Source of the DNA: an uncultured Collinsella sp.
GTDB taxonomy: Bacteria; Actinomycetota; Coriobacteriia; Coriobacteriales; Coriobacteriaceae
Length of the DNA stretch: 62,231 nucleotides
Direction: 5' to 3'
Assembly: GCA_900542635.1 (NCBI GenBank)
Contig: UQOJ01000006.1
Span: 1-62,231 of the forward strand
Shown: positions 39,932-50,739 of the stretch, one piece after another
Position numbering within the stretch: the first letter of the stretch is position 1
Layout of the letters: every line of letters begins with the position of its first letter
Notes under the pieces: generated by a model
Seen by the model: the letters and a program-made list of their open reading frames with translations, nothing else
What the model was told of the DNA's origin: nothing
Databases searched by the model: none
Program-made: the position numbers and the translations under genes

Positions 39932-39962
39932 ACTATACACCCATACCCCCTGGGGGTGTCCA
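39932..39962 (-). promoter_or_regulatory. copA promoter with CsoR-type operator
   Basis: The palindrome ATACCCCCTGGGGGTGT (39943-39959) matches the G/C-tract style of CsoR sites. On the minus strand TGGACA (39957-39962) and TATAGT (39932-39937) could be -35 and -10, so the operator lies between them. Confidence 0.7.
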
Positions 39963-40036
39963 GTACAGAAAGAAATGTATGACATTTCGTTACAGATGAG
40001 GGTGGTTGGTTGGCCGATGGACCGTCTCAACCAATC

Positions 40037-40093
40037 ATCTCAATCTGTAACATCTAGCAGGGAAAATGATCTCTAACTGTTACAGATCGAGAC
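40037..40093. repeat. family B palindromic repeat, copy 6
   Basis: Arms ATCTCAATCTGTAAC and GTTACAGATCGAGAC, between copA and the kinase gene. Confidence 0.8.
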
Positions 40094-40135
40094 AATTGCC
40101 GGGGTGGGGTCCCGTCGCGGCAAGACGCCCGCCGC

Positions 40136-42220
40136 CTAGATACAGAACCCGGGGATCACACAGGTTAGCTTGTTTGGCTTTTCCGCAGGCGTTGCGTACG
40201 TAAAGACGTCGCCGTCGTGCCCCACGCGGTTCATATAGAGTGTGCCTTCGGTCTCCGATGTGTCGGGGCTCACCGTGCGCTCCCACCAGCAGGTGTCCTC
40301 GCCCTTCCACTGGCGGACCATCGTCTCGTTCGTGGAATACGGGCTCACCTTGAGCTCGCGGAAGAGCTGATACTCCTTGCCCTCGCCGTTGTAGATGTCT
40401 GCCAGGTAGTGATAGCCCTCGGCAAACGAATCGGGCGGTTGCGTACCGCACAGCTCGACCATGGCGGGCAGCCAAAGGGTTGCGGGCAACTCGCTCAGAC
40501 ACGATGCACTGTTGGCGGCGCCAACGTTATTTGAGACCTTTTTGACGGATTTGATGAGTGCGCGCAACTCGTTGGGCAGCAGCTTAAGGCCGTCGCCGTT
40601 GAGCCATTCCCGCAGCTCGCAATCTGCCCAGCCGGCGCTCGGCGGTTCAGCCGCAGCGTTGCGCTCGGCAATACCCGCGTCGAACATAAACGTCAGCCCG
40701 GCCTTGCCCGTCCCGTCCAGAAGTTCATCGTGACGGATGCCCACAAGCTGCGCGCCGACCTCCAGCCCGTTGGTGAGTTTCACGCGCTTGGTACACGGAT
40801 AGGGGATATGCCCATCAGCGTCGAGCAGGTGGTAGCGCTTGGCAATCTCGCGTGCCTCGCTACGGGTCTCGGCGGCCTTAATCTTGAGCGAAATCTCCTG
40901 CAGCTGGTCCCAGGTGTAGTCGCCAAGTGAACCGCGGATGCCGTCCAGGTAGTCGGGGATGCCAAAGCCATGGGTTGCCGCCCCGATAACGCCGAGCCCC
41001 GCAACGGCTGCGACAACGCCACCGATAATAAAGCGGCGGCGGGTCATGGCATCGTGCCGGGCCTGCTCCAGGATCTCTCGCGCGCGCTCGCCGGCGACGT
41101 CGACCTTAAGGTGCGTACCGGAGTCGATGTCGATTGCGGCGTCACTGCCCGCGCCTTCGCGGCCCTCGGATTCGGCATCGGTGAGGTATGCCGAGAGCAC
41201 CTCGAGCATCTGCTGCTCGGTGGGACGATCGCACTGCTCGACTGAGAGACCCTTCATGATGATTTGGACGAGCGCTTCATCGCCCTCGCAGCGCGGCTCG
41301 AGCGGTGCCGGCTTGGTCTTGGTCTTTACGAGATAGAACGAGCCGGTTGCAGCGGCGTCCGTCGACTCAAAGTCAAACGGTTTGCGACCGCTGTAGAGCT
41401 GGTACAGAATGCTCGAAAGCGCATAGACGTCGATTGCCGGCGAACGGCGAAGGGCCGCGATGCCTTCGATATCCTGCGTGAGCATTTCGGGCGCGGCGTA
41501 TGCGGGCGTGGCAAAGCGCCAGATGTCGGCGCGCCGGGTGATCGTGTCGTCGCCGAGAGCCATGGTCGCGGAGCCCATGTCGATGAGGCGGGGGTCAAAG
41601 GAGCAATCGGCAATCTGCTGCTCGAGCGTTCGGCTGGTGGTGCGGAACATGATATTGGCAGGCGAAAGGTCGCGATGGACGACCGGATTCACGAGGCCTT
41701 GGGTCATCAAGAGCGCACGAAGCACGGCGTTTCCGACGGCGGCGACCATCTGGGTGGTCAGCCCGCCCGAGGCGTCGTGAGGAAGCAGGGGCAGCGCCTG
41801 CTTGAGTGAGGTGCCCTCGACCCACTCCATGAGGATGAGCGGGTCGTCCTCGCACGATCCGTAGCCATAGACGCGCGGAAATCCGCGCAGGTGCGAGACG
41901 GTACACAGATGACGGTACTCCTCGAACAGCGCAGCGGTGTTGGCCAGGTGCGCTGCCGATTGCTCGGCGGAGCGGTCGGGGGCTTGGCCGGAAAGGATGG
42001 CGTTGTCCTTGAGTAGCTTGACGGCAAAGACCTCGCCGCTTGTGTTGGTCGCGCGAAGCACGTGCCCGATGTTGCCGTTGTTGCGGTGGGCCGTCTGGAG
42101 AATAAGCGTCATAAACCGACGCTTGGCGTCGTCCTCGGCACTGGGGTCGACCGCCACGGCGGTGTCGAACGTATCGAGACGGATGAGTTTGTCGCCATAG
42201 GCGCTATCGGTAGTATCCAT
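40136..42220 (-). CDS. Hanks-type Ser/Thr kinase with membrane helix and DUF6273-like domain
   Basis: The 694-residue product has an N-terminal kinase domain: Lys68 in EVFAVKLLK, the catalytic loop VVHRDLSPANIMF (His183-Asp185), and DMGS (215-218) in place of the usual DFG. A membrane helix lies at about 398-416 (RRRFIIGGVVAAVAGLGVIGAA). The C-terminal ~270 residues carry GWADCELREWLNGDGLKLLP, the W-x-x-x-x-x-R-x-W-L pattern of DUF6273, probably outside the cell. ATG at 42220 has AAAGGA upstream. An FHA protein is encoded just upstream on the same strand, a usual kinase partner. Confidence 0.82.
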   Translation of the reverse strand: MDTTDSAYGDKLIRLDTFDTAVAVDPSAEDDAKRRFMTLILQTAHRNNGNIGHVLRATNTSGEVFAVKLLKDNAILSGQAPDRSAEQSAAHLANTAALFEEYRHLCTVSHLRGFPRVYGYGSCEDDPLILMEWVEGTSLKQALPLLPHDASGGLTTQMVAAVGNAVLRALLMTQGLVNPVVHRDLSPANIMFRTTSRTLEQQIADCSFDPRLIDMGSATMALGDDTITRRADIWRFATPAYAAPEMLTQDIEGIAALRRSPAIDVYALSSILYQLYSGRKPFDFESTDAAATGSFYLVKTKTKPAPLEPRCEGDEALVQIIMKGLSVEQCDRPTEQQMLEVLSAYLTDAESEGREGAGSDAAIDIDSGTHLKVDVAGERAREILEQARHDAMTRRRFIIGGVVAAVAGLGVIGAATHGFGIPDYLDGIRGSLGDYTWDQLQEISLKIKAAETRSEAREIAKRYHLLDADGHIPYPCTKRVKLTNGLEVGAQLVGIRHDELLDGTGKAGLTFMFDAGIAERNAAAEPPSAGWADCELREWLNGDGLKLLPNELRALIKSVKKVSNNVGAANSASCLSELPATLWLPAMVELCGTQPPDSFAEGYHYLADIYNGEGKEYQLFRELKVSPYSTNETMVRQWKGEDTCWWERTVSPDTSETEGTLYMNRVGHDGDVFTYATPAEKPNKLTCVIPGFCI

Positions 42221-42252
42221 GGCGTTCCTTTGTCTGGCATGGGTTGCCGCGC

Positions 42253-42313
42253 GTACACGTGAGCAGTGCGGATATCGGTAAAGTACCATGATAGCCGCAC
42301 TGCTCACGTGTAC
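42253..42313. repeat. 19 bp perfect inverted repeat upstream of the kinase
   Basis: GTACACGTGAGCAGTGCGG (42253-42271) and its exact reverse complement (42295-42313) enclose 23 bases. It sits 33 bases upstream of the kinase start, where a promoter is expected, so it may be an operator. Confidence 0.65.
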
Positions 42314-42357
42314 CGCTGAGTATTGTCGTTTACGACGCAGAAGGTAGAAGACGAAAG

Positions 42358-42390
42358 ACGGACGGCGACCGTCTTCCGATCGCCGTCCGT
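42358..42390 (-). terminator. hairpin at the end of the FHA gene
   Basis: ACGGACGGCGA and TCGCCGTCCGT pair perfectly; minus-strand transcript then reads CTTTCGTCTT. It fits a gene end at 42392 and not at 42330. Confidence 0.6.
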
Positions 42391-42391
42391 G

Positions 42392-43355
42392 CTAGTCCAC
42401 AATGACAAGGAATGTCGTGTAGAGACCCAGATGGAGCCTGTCGCTGTTGGCGATTTCCACGGGGGGGATAGACTTTGCCGGGCTCGCGTTGGTCGCGCGG
42501 CGGCTCAATCACAATATCGCCGTCGCCCGCGCCCGATTCGAGCACTGTGCCGTTGGTCGATCCAAGGCCCTGGGCGTACCAGTGCTCACCCTCGAGCCAA
42601 ATGCGAAGATGCTCGCGCGAGGCGTCGGCGCCTACATCGGTGATGCTGGGCGAGGTTTTGGGCAAAGAACCAATCACGGTGCCGCGCGGATCGCGTGTGA
42701 GGGGATGGATTTGCATGTCGGCGCAGTTGTCGGCATGGGTTCTGAGCAGACCGAGGTTGGGAGCGACGGTATGCGGCTGCTCCAGGCTGCTCATAAAGCC
42801 ACGTCCGACGGTAGTTTCGGTGGTGCCAAAGTGCCCGCCCGTCTTGCTGTCGCAAAAGCGCTCGACGGTGGCCACGCCCTGAACGGGATCGGCGAGCGCC
42901 CCCGTTGCTACAAAGAGCATCAAGAAGAGCGTGCTTTTTTCGCGCACGGCATTGCCGTCAAAGTTGTCGATGCGATTGAGGGCATTTGCATATAGGCGGC
43001 TGTCCAGCTTGTAGCTGGCGAGAGCCGACATCATTTCGTTGGCGGCCGGACCGCGATAGTGCTCGGCGATTGCCTGATAGGCGGACTCGCCGCCGCCGAG
43101 CTTGCTGCAGATTGCCGCGGAAAGGTTGAGCGTGGTGACGGTAAAGTCGCTGTAGATGGAGGGCGCGCACTGGTCAGGCTTGCGATGGACGATGTAACGG
43201 GTGAGATACGAGCGGTTGGAAGAGCATTTCTCGAGCAGGGTACTGCCGAGATAAGAGTTTCCGTTGATAAGCATTCGGGCGATCTCGAGATGTTTAAGAC
43301 CGCCGAACGAGCGAATATCGTTATAGAGGACCGAGCAAGGCGTCTCTGCTGCCAC
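42392..43355 (-). pseudogene. FHA-domain protein, apparently frameshifted at a G7 run
   Basis: The N-terminal ~230 residues are an unrecognised soluble domain. An FHA phosphopeptide-binding domain follows (GTVIGSLPKTS, DASREHLRIWLEGEHWYAQGLGSTNGTVL). After GKVYPP the frame turns into basic low-complexity residues. Removing one of the seven G at 42461-42467 restores VEIANSDRLHLGLYTTFLVIVD and a stop at 42392-42394, a normal FHA end. This is either a sequencing error or a slipped homopolymer. GTG at 43355 follows AAGGAGG by 5 bases. It is the likely partner of the downstream kinase. Confidence 0.75.
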
Positions 43356-43862
43356 GGATACCTCCTTTGATTGCTTCCTAGCCAATATGGCGATAGGAAT
43401 TAATGGCCCCCGGTGGGCGACGTATTAAATGGCTGCGCAATATATAGCGTAACCAAAGCAACATTATAGGCCACATGTTCGAAATTGCAGGAAGACCGAG
43501 AGATTTTGGTTGGACTGAACGGAAATCCCCCTCTGTCTTGTTCTGTACCATTTGGACCCGGTTTTGCCCTGCATCTGTTACAGATTGACACAATAGGCCA
43601 GGCCCACCTCGTCCGCCTCGTCATCTGTGGTTTACGTGGGGGCATACGGAGTACGGGTATACTAACCGGCGGCGAATCTGCTCCATCGCTTAGAGCTGCT
43701 GCGTCTGGACGGCGCGTGATAGGGCTGCCAAAGCGATCGCCAGCGTGCTGAGCAACGTCCTCTCTGTGCGCACCTGTTTTTGTATGTATTAGCGCACTAC
43801 CAAGCACGCCCGCGCGGCCGCATGCCGTGCCCATAGCGCGTGCAGATAAGGAACAACAACAT
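43356..43862. other. long leader region of the DEAD-box helicase gene
   Basis: No credible gene was seen. It contains one diverged family B palindrome and TATACT at 43658-43663, a possible -10 box, leaving a leader of about 190 bases before the helicase start. Long leaders are usual for cold-induced helicases. Confidence 0.35.
43535..43592. repeat. family B palindromic repeat, copy 7 (diverged)
   Basis: GTCTTGTTCTGTACC and TGTTACAGATTGACAC arms with several mismatches. Confidence 0.55.
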
Positions 43863-46106
<2,244 letters not shown>

Positions 46107-46140
46107 GATGCGCATCGCGCGCTAGCGTGAGACAAGCTAA

Positions 46141-46163
46141 GGGCCCGAGCAAATAATGCTCGG
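46141..46163 (+). terminator. left part of the helicase terminator, interrupted by an insertion
   Basis: GGGCCCGAGC (46141-46150), loop AAATAAT, and GCTCGG begin a 10-base stem. The missing GCCC and T run are found at 50827-50834, on the far side of the integrated element. Confidence 0.8.
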
Positions 46164-46194
46164 TGGTCGTAAAACAGTAATATGTGAATTTCTT

Positions 46195-46226
46195 GGAACA
46201 GGCATGATTTCGGTCATGCCTGTTCC
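46195..46226 (-). repeat. 13 bp palindrome over the recombinase stop codon
   Basis: GGAACAGGCATGA and TCATGCCTGTTCC pair perfectly around TTTCGG and include the recombinase stop. It may end the minus-strand transcript although no T run follows. Confidence 0.5.
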
Positions 46227-47953
46227 GCTTTTATCAGTTCATCCACGGGAATATAGCCAACAAGGTCATATTCGATATGTACCCTCTGTTTGCGTTTACC
46301 GCTGGACTTGTCCGGTGCCTCCACATAAACCGCCTTTACAAGCTCTCTGAGAGCATATGGCGTAAGTTCTGTGAGGTCGGTGTATCTGCGTGCCCGCTGA
46401 ATAAACTGTTCAAGGTCTTCTATCTGTCGTTCCTGTACTTCAATCTCTTTTTGCAGATTTACGATTTCAACTTTGAGCTGCGCCTGCTCATCCTCGTAGG
46501 TCTTGCTCATCATGGCAAAGCGATCATCGTTCAGCTTGCCCTTGGCGTTGTCCTCGTAGATTTTGATAAACAGGCGGTCAAGTTCCCCTATACGCTTTTC
46601 TGCCTGTGCCAGACGCTTCTTATATACCCTTATGGTTTCCTCGCTTTGCAGACGGAGTTTTTGCTCCATTTCCACCCTGAAATGTGCTTCATATCGGGTC
46701 ACATACGAGATAACCTCTTTCATGTGATTCCAGACCAAATCCTCCAGAACTACGGCACGAATGTAGTGTCCGCTGCACTTGTCCTTGTTGGCTCGATGAG
46801 TGGAACAGGTGAAAAAGTCCTGTCGCTTTTCAAAGTACTTGGTGGTGGAATAGTAGAGCTTCTGCTTGCAATCAGCACAGAACACCAATCCCGAAAACGG
46901 ACTGCTCTTGCCTGTTGCGGTTCGCCTGTGTCGCTGCTGACGAATTTCCTGCACCTTGTCAAAGACTTCCTGCTCGATAATGGCAGGATGGGTGTTGTAG
47001 AAAATCACTCGATTTTCTTCGGGATTTTCCCTCTGCTTTTTGTCCCAAATGGAATTGGTATAGGTCTTGAAATTGACCGTTGCGCCAATGTACTCTTTTC
47101 GTTCAAGAATATTGACAATGGTGCTTTCATGCCAGCGGTAAGGGTTCTCCGGCTGGGTGTGCGGTGTTTTCACGCCTTGCTTGTTTTTGTATGCGGTAGG
47201 TGTGAGTATCTTGTCCTTTTCAAGCTGGTCTGCAATTTGGCTCGGTCCACGCCCATTCATGCAGAGCGTAAAAATCTTCTTGACCACCTGTGCAGCTTCT
47301 TCGTCAATAATCCATTCCTTTGGATTTTCGGGATTTTTCATGTAGCCATATGGCACATGGACGGTCAATCTTTCACCACGCTCACCCTTTGCTTTTTGCA
47401 CCGCACGAATCTTTCGGCTTGTATCTTTGGCGAAAAATTCGTTGAACCAGTTTTTAATACCGGCAATGTCACTGTCGGTGCTGTTGGGGTTGATGCTGTC
47501 AAAGTGGTCGTTGATGGCGATGTAGCGGACATCGTTCTGAGGGAAAGTATAGTTAATATACAGTCCCGTCAAAGCGGAGTTTCGCCCAAGCCTTGACAGG
47601 TCTTTCGTAATGACTGCACCCACATGACCGGCTTCAATTTCATCAAGCATTTTCTGAAATCCCGGACGATCATAGGTCACTCCGCTGTAGCCGTCATCAA
47701 TGAAAAATGTCGGGTGGGGAAAGCGGTGATCTCGTGCGTATTGAAGCAACATGGCCTTTTGATTTTGGATGGAGTTCGACAAATCTTCTTTGCCGTTTTT
47801 CTTCTCATCCTTGGTGTCCTCTACGGACAATCTGCAATAAAGTGCTGTGATTTTGTCGGTTGCCCTTAACATTTCGTAATCCTCCTTCTGTTGGGCAACT
47901 GTCTGTACAGGATTGGAATTGGTATTTATATCAAGAGAGGTGTCGCTATTCAT
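46214..47953 (-). CDS. large serine recombinase (TnpX/TndX type)
   Basis: The 579-residue enzyme has an N-terminal catalytic domain with nucleophile Ser43 (ALYCRLSVED), SNSIQNQKAMLLQYA and TKDLSRLGRNSALTGLYI. It has a recombinase domain (VPYGYMKNPENPKEWIIDEEAAQVVKKIF), a zinc ribbon (FCADCKQKLYYS, FFTCSTHRANKDKCSGHYI) and a C-terminal coiled coil (DUF4368-like). These enzymes integrate and excise elements. The ATG at 47953 overlaps the upstream stop (ATGA). An internal ATG at 47872 also has a strong AGGAGG, so a shorter form is possible. Confidence 0.93.
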   Translation of the reverse strand: MNSDTSLDINTNSNPVQTVAQQKEDYEMLRATDKITALYCRLSVEDTKDEKKNGKEDLSNSIQNQKAMLLQYARDHRFPHPTFFIDDGYSGVTYDRPGFQKMLDEIEAGHVGAVITKDLSRLGRNSALTGLYINYTFPQNDVRYIAINDHFDSINPNSTDSDIAGIKNWFNEFFAKDTSRKIRAVQKAKGERGERLTVHVPYGYMKNPENPKEWIIDEEAAQVVKKIFTLCMNGRGPSQIADQLEKDKILTPTAYKNKQGVKTPHTQPENPYRWHESTIVNILERKEYIGATVNFKTYTNSIWDKKQRENPEENRVIFYNTHPAIIEQEVFDKVQEIRQQRHRRTATGKSSPFSGLVFCADCKQKLYYSTTKYFEKRQDFFTCSTHRANKDKCSGHYIRAVVLEDLVWNHMKEVISYVTRYEAHFRVEMEQKLRLQSEETIRVYKKRLAQAEKRIGELDRLFIKIYEDNAKGKLNDDRFAMMSKTYEDEQAQLKVEIVNLQKEIEVQERQIEDLEQFIQRARRYTDLTELTPYALRELVKAVYVEAPDKSSGKRKQRVHIEYDLVGYIPVDELIKAEQA

Positions 47954-48342
47954 TCGCCATCCTCCGTGATATCAGATTCATCATCGGCAGCGTTCTGCTC
48001 CATAATGCGTTTGAGCTTTTTATCAAGAGTTTCTGTGCCCTCGTAGCTACCTGTAACTGTGTATTCTGCGCCGCCAACTTCATCCACAATTGTCACTTCG
48101 GGCAACCAAAAGGCAGACGGATTTTTTACAACGATGTTACCGTTTTCATCAAACTTGATGTCACGCTTTGGTGCATCATCGGGACGAGGCTCGATCTTGG
48201 CATACGGGTCGGGATTGGAGAAATAGTATTCGGGAACTTTCTCGTTGTGCTCTCCACTCGCAATCTGTTCCTCGAAAATCATATCGTCTATTTCTTCGGG
48301 AGTAAGCTCACGGGCTTCTTCCTCTTTTCGTTTCTCATCCAT
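47950..48342 (-). CDS. small acidic protein upstream of the recombinase
   Basis: The 130-residue protein is acidic, with a charged N-terminus (MDEKRKEEEARELTPEEIDDMIFEEQIASGEHNEKVPEYYFSNPDPY) and a C-terminal region ending DDESDITEDGE. I know no function; similar small proteins precede recombinases in Firmicutes elements. ATG at 48342 is supported by AAGGAGG 9 bases upstream; an ATG 21 bases earlier is in frame. Its stop overlaps the recombinase start. Confidence 0.6.
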   Translation of the reverse strand: MDEKRKEEEARELTPEEIDDMIFEEQIASGEHNEKVPEYYFSNPDPYAKIEPRPDDAPKRDIKFDENGNIVVKNPSAFWLPEVTIVDEVGGAEYTVTGSYEGTETLDKKLKRIMEQNAADDESDITEDGE

Positions 48343-48363
48343 CCGGTCGAACCTCCTTTTCAT

Positions 48364-48660
48364 TCATTCACTTCGATTCGTTTTATTCAAAGTATCATTG
48401 AGATCGTAAGCGCAGTAGGTGTAGCTGCACACGGCGATGTTTTACAAAATGCAACGTTGCCAATTTTGTGGAAAACGAAAATCTTCCATCTGCCTACAAA
48501 AGGTCAAAACAAACTTTGCAAGCAGTGCACGTGTGTACACACATCGTGCGTTTTGCAAATTTCAGCGAAGCTGACTTTTGCAAAAGCTTGTTGGGAAGCA
48601 TCCCAAACCCTTTGACGATTTTTTCAAAATCGGCTACGCTCCTGCGGAGCTAACATCATT
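48364..48660. other. non-coding stretch of the element with palindromes
   Basis: GTGTGTACACAC at 48531-48542 occurs again at 50260-50271. TTGGGAAGCATCCCAA at about 48592 is a 7 bp-arm hairpin like those near transfer origins. No gene was recognised, although a relaxase gene would be expected in this part of an intact element. Confidence 0.4.
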
Positions 48661-49011
48661 TCAGATGGGAAAGAGAAAGCAGGATTTTTTAATGCCTTCG
48701 TAAATTTCCTCCTGATTCCTTTTGATTTCTTCAATGTCAGCTTCGTAGATGTTACCCGTTGTGTTGAGCTGTTTGGCAATTTGGTTTTCGCTGTTGGATA
48801 TCCGTTTCATTTTGGAAGTCAACTCACGGAGTTCAGGCATATCCAAATTCACAACATACCCGTCGATTGCCATTTTGCGGAGATAGGCACTCATGTTGTC
48901 CGTTCCCATCTGTGCCATTTTCTGTTTTATCAGGTCGAGCTCTTTTTCGTCTACAAAAAACTTGACCTGTATCGGGCGTTGACGGATTGGTGGTTTTCGT
49001 TTTTCAGTCAT
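48661..49011 (-). CDS. MobC-like relaxosome protein
   Basis: The 116-residue product has QVKFFVDEKELDLIKQKMAQMGTDNMSAYLRKMAIDGYVV and SKMKRISNSENQIAKQLNTTGNIYEADIEEIKRN, the ribbon-helix-helix plus helical layout of MobC mobilisation proteins. The final residues KKSCFLFPI do not resemble the family end, so the 3' part may have been replaced by a deletion. A relaxase gene would normally follow in this orientation and is missing. Confidence 0.78.
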   Translation of the reverse strand: MTEKRKPPIRQRPIQVKFFVDEKELDLIKQKMAQMGTDNMSAYLRKMAIDGYVVNLDMPELRELTSKMKRISNSENQIAKQLNTTGNIYEADIEEIKRNQEEIYEGIKKSCFLFPI

Positions 49012-49078
49012 AAGATGATACCTTACATATAAATTTCCGAATTAATTTAGATGCTATGAAAGAGTAGTGATTAGTTGC

Positions 49079-50185
49079 TCAATTCTTTTTCTTTGCCATT
49101 TGTTTCGCCTTTAATTCTTCAATTTTTTTAATATAGGCATCTGCTTTATGTGCATAAGTCGGCTTCTGTTTCTTTAGCTTTGTCACAAAGGCAAGAGCAT
49201 CATCATACCTCTTAGATTTAATATATAAATCCGGCAATTCAAAGTGCCAGCCTGCACCCTCGAATTTTAGTCCACCGTTTTTCCAAAGGGTTTCCCAAAA
49301 AGCAATATATGTATCTATATCTCTATCTTCATTGAATTTTTCTTTTGCTTTTTGGACAGCCTCAATCTGTTGATCTTGAGTTTTTAATACCCTGTATCCC
49401 TCCGGATCAATCTTTTTCAAATCCTTCATAAAAGCATCATTTCTGTCTGCTATTTCTTTGTTTATTTTGTGTTCTTGCTCATCTACGATTTTTTTCCAAT
49501 TAGACTTATCGCCAGAACCAAGAAGTTTATTAATACTCCAAACATTAAATGTCAATCCGAATCGAGTATCTTCGGTTGTTTTATTAGGAGCTTTATGCAT
49601 ATAGGGAACATATGCGTTTTCACTTAATTCCTGTGCTCCAGTTTCTGTCAATCTGTATTTTGGCCGAACACCTGCTGAAAGTAGCGTTTCTTCCGATATT
49701 GTGTCAGATACACGAGCTACCAACTCCGCTTTCTTTCCAGTGGTAGACTCTCCATGCTTCATAAGCAGTTCTTTCAGCTGAGAAACTGTTAAATCATTTA
49801 CGGATTCTTTGGCAGAAGCAAACGCAATATAGCCACGTTCTTCCAAATTTTTAAGGACTACATCCACATTACGGATACCATATTCGAACCACCAGAATCC
49901 TGGATATCCGTTTTTGGGGCCAGGATAAGCACCTTTAGAACAGTACTCCAACAGCAGAATTTCTGCCGGATAGAGCCCTCTGGCAGAGGGGATTGCTGTT
50001 TTCTTTCGTTCTTCAAAGGATATCACTCTCTTTTCGAAGGCAGTACCTTCTGCTACAACATCCGTGTAATATTCTTCTGGTTGGTAATCCCCCTTTTTCG
50101 TTTGGGGTATTGTGCCTTCATGTTTTTTGGTCTGTGTTGCTTGTGCAGCCTTTTCTTTTTTCTTGAATAAATCAAACAATCCCAT
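49079..50185 (-). CDS. SAP-domain protein, element cargo
   Basis: The 368-residue product has a Lys-rich start (MGLFDLFKKKEKAAQATQTKKHEG) and a SAP DNA-binding motif (LTVSQLKELLMKHGESTTGKKAELVARVSD) near residue 140. A C-terminal half of helices follows, rich in Lys and aromatic residues. The gene is very AT-rich compared with the chromosome. GGAG lies 7 bases before the ATG chosen. Its function in the element is unknown; DNA or chromatin binding is likely. Confidence 0.7.
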   Translation of the reverse strand: MGLFDLFKKKEKAAQATQTKKHEGTIPQTKKGDYQPEEYYTDVVAEGTAFEKRVISFEERKKTAIPSARGLYPAEILLLEYCSKGAYPGPKNGYPGFWWFEYGIRNVDVVLKNLEERGYIAFASAKESVNDLTVSQLKELLMKHGESTTGKKAELVARVSDTISEETLLSAGVRPKYRLTETGAQELSENAYVPYMHKAPNKTTEDTRFGLTFNVWSINKLLGSGDKSNWKKIVDEQEHKINKEIADRNDAFMKDLKKIDPEGYRVLKTQDQQIEAVQKAKEKFNEDRDIDTYIAFWETLWKNGGLKFEGAGWHFELPDLYIKSKRYDDALAFVTKLKKQKPTYAHKADAYIKKIEELKAKQMAKKKN

Positions 50186-50366
50186 ACTGTTCTCCTCGAT
50201 AATCATAAGTCGGCTATGTTATAATTTTCGTCTTCGTCTGTCTACTTAACTCTACCCTTGTGTGTACACACATTATTATACAAGAAGACACCATATTTTT
50301 CAAGATTGGTTTTCAGGTTCACCAGAGTAAAGCGTAACTTTTTTATGGACACCATTATGGTCAAAC

Positions 50367-50400
50367 AAGAGCTGCCCCGCTGAATGGTAGGGCAGCTCTT
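50367..50400 (-). terminator. hairpin downstream of the small cargo gene
   Basis: AAGAGCTGCCC and GGGCAGCTCTT pair perfectly and could stop minus-strand transcription from the 50416-50661 gene. Confidence 0.6.
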
Positions 50401-50415
50401 GCTGGTTATCAACAA

Positions 50416-50661
50416 TCAATCAAGGCGTTGGTATTCCGTAACTGTCTTGAGATAGACAGCAGGATCGCCGTTAAGGATTAAATCAGCATATGCAGCAGGG
50501 TCATTATAGATTAGGTAGTCGAGTTCCGACTGTTGATACATATTGTTCACCACCTCATTTTCCACAGCGATAGTATCAATGGAAACCATGCTGCCGTCCG
50601 AAAAGCAAAGCTCTACACAAGCAGTATCAAGGTTAAACTCACAAGATAACAGGTGTTTCAT
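50416..50661 (-). CDS. small DUF6061-like protein
   Basis: The 81-residue protein (MKHLLSCEFNLDTACVELCFSDGSMVSIDTIAVENEV, then QQSELDYLIYNDPAAYADLILNGDPAVYLKTVTEYQ) resembles DUF6061 proteins common in clostridial mobile elements. ACGGAGG precedes its ATG. The function is unknown. Confidence 0.75.
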   Translation of the reverse strand: MKHLLSCEFNLDTACVELCFSDGSMVSIDTIAVENEVVNNMYQQSELDYLIYNDPAAYADLILNGDPAVYLKTVTEYQRLD

Positions 50662-50696
50662 GTTAAATACCTCCGTAATTTTATGTTTTGTTGGTA

Positions 50697-50739
50697 AAAA
50701 AGAACGATGCCGGTCTTTCGACTCGACATCGTTCTTTTC
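50697..50739. terminator. hairpin near the right end of the element
   Basis: AAAAAGAACGATG and CATCGTTCTTTT arms around CCGGTCTTTCGACTCGA; T and A tracts on both sides fit a bidirectional terminator. Confidence 0.6.
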
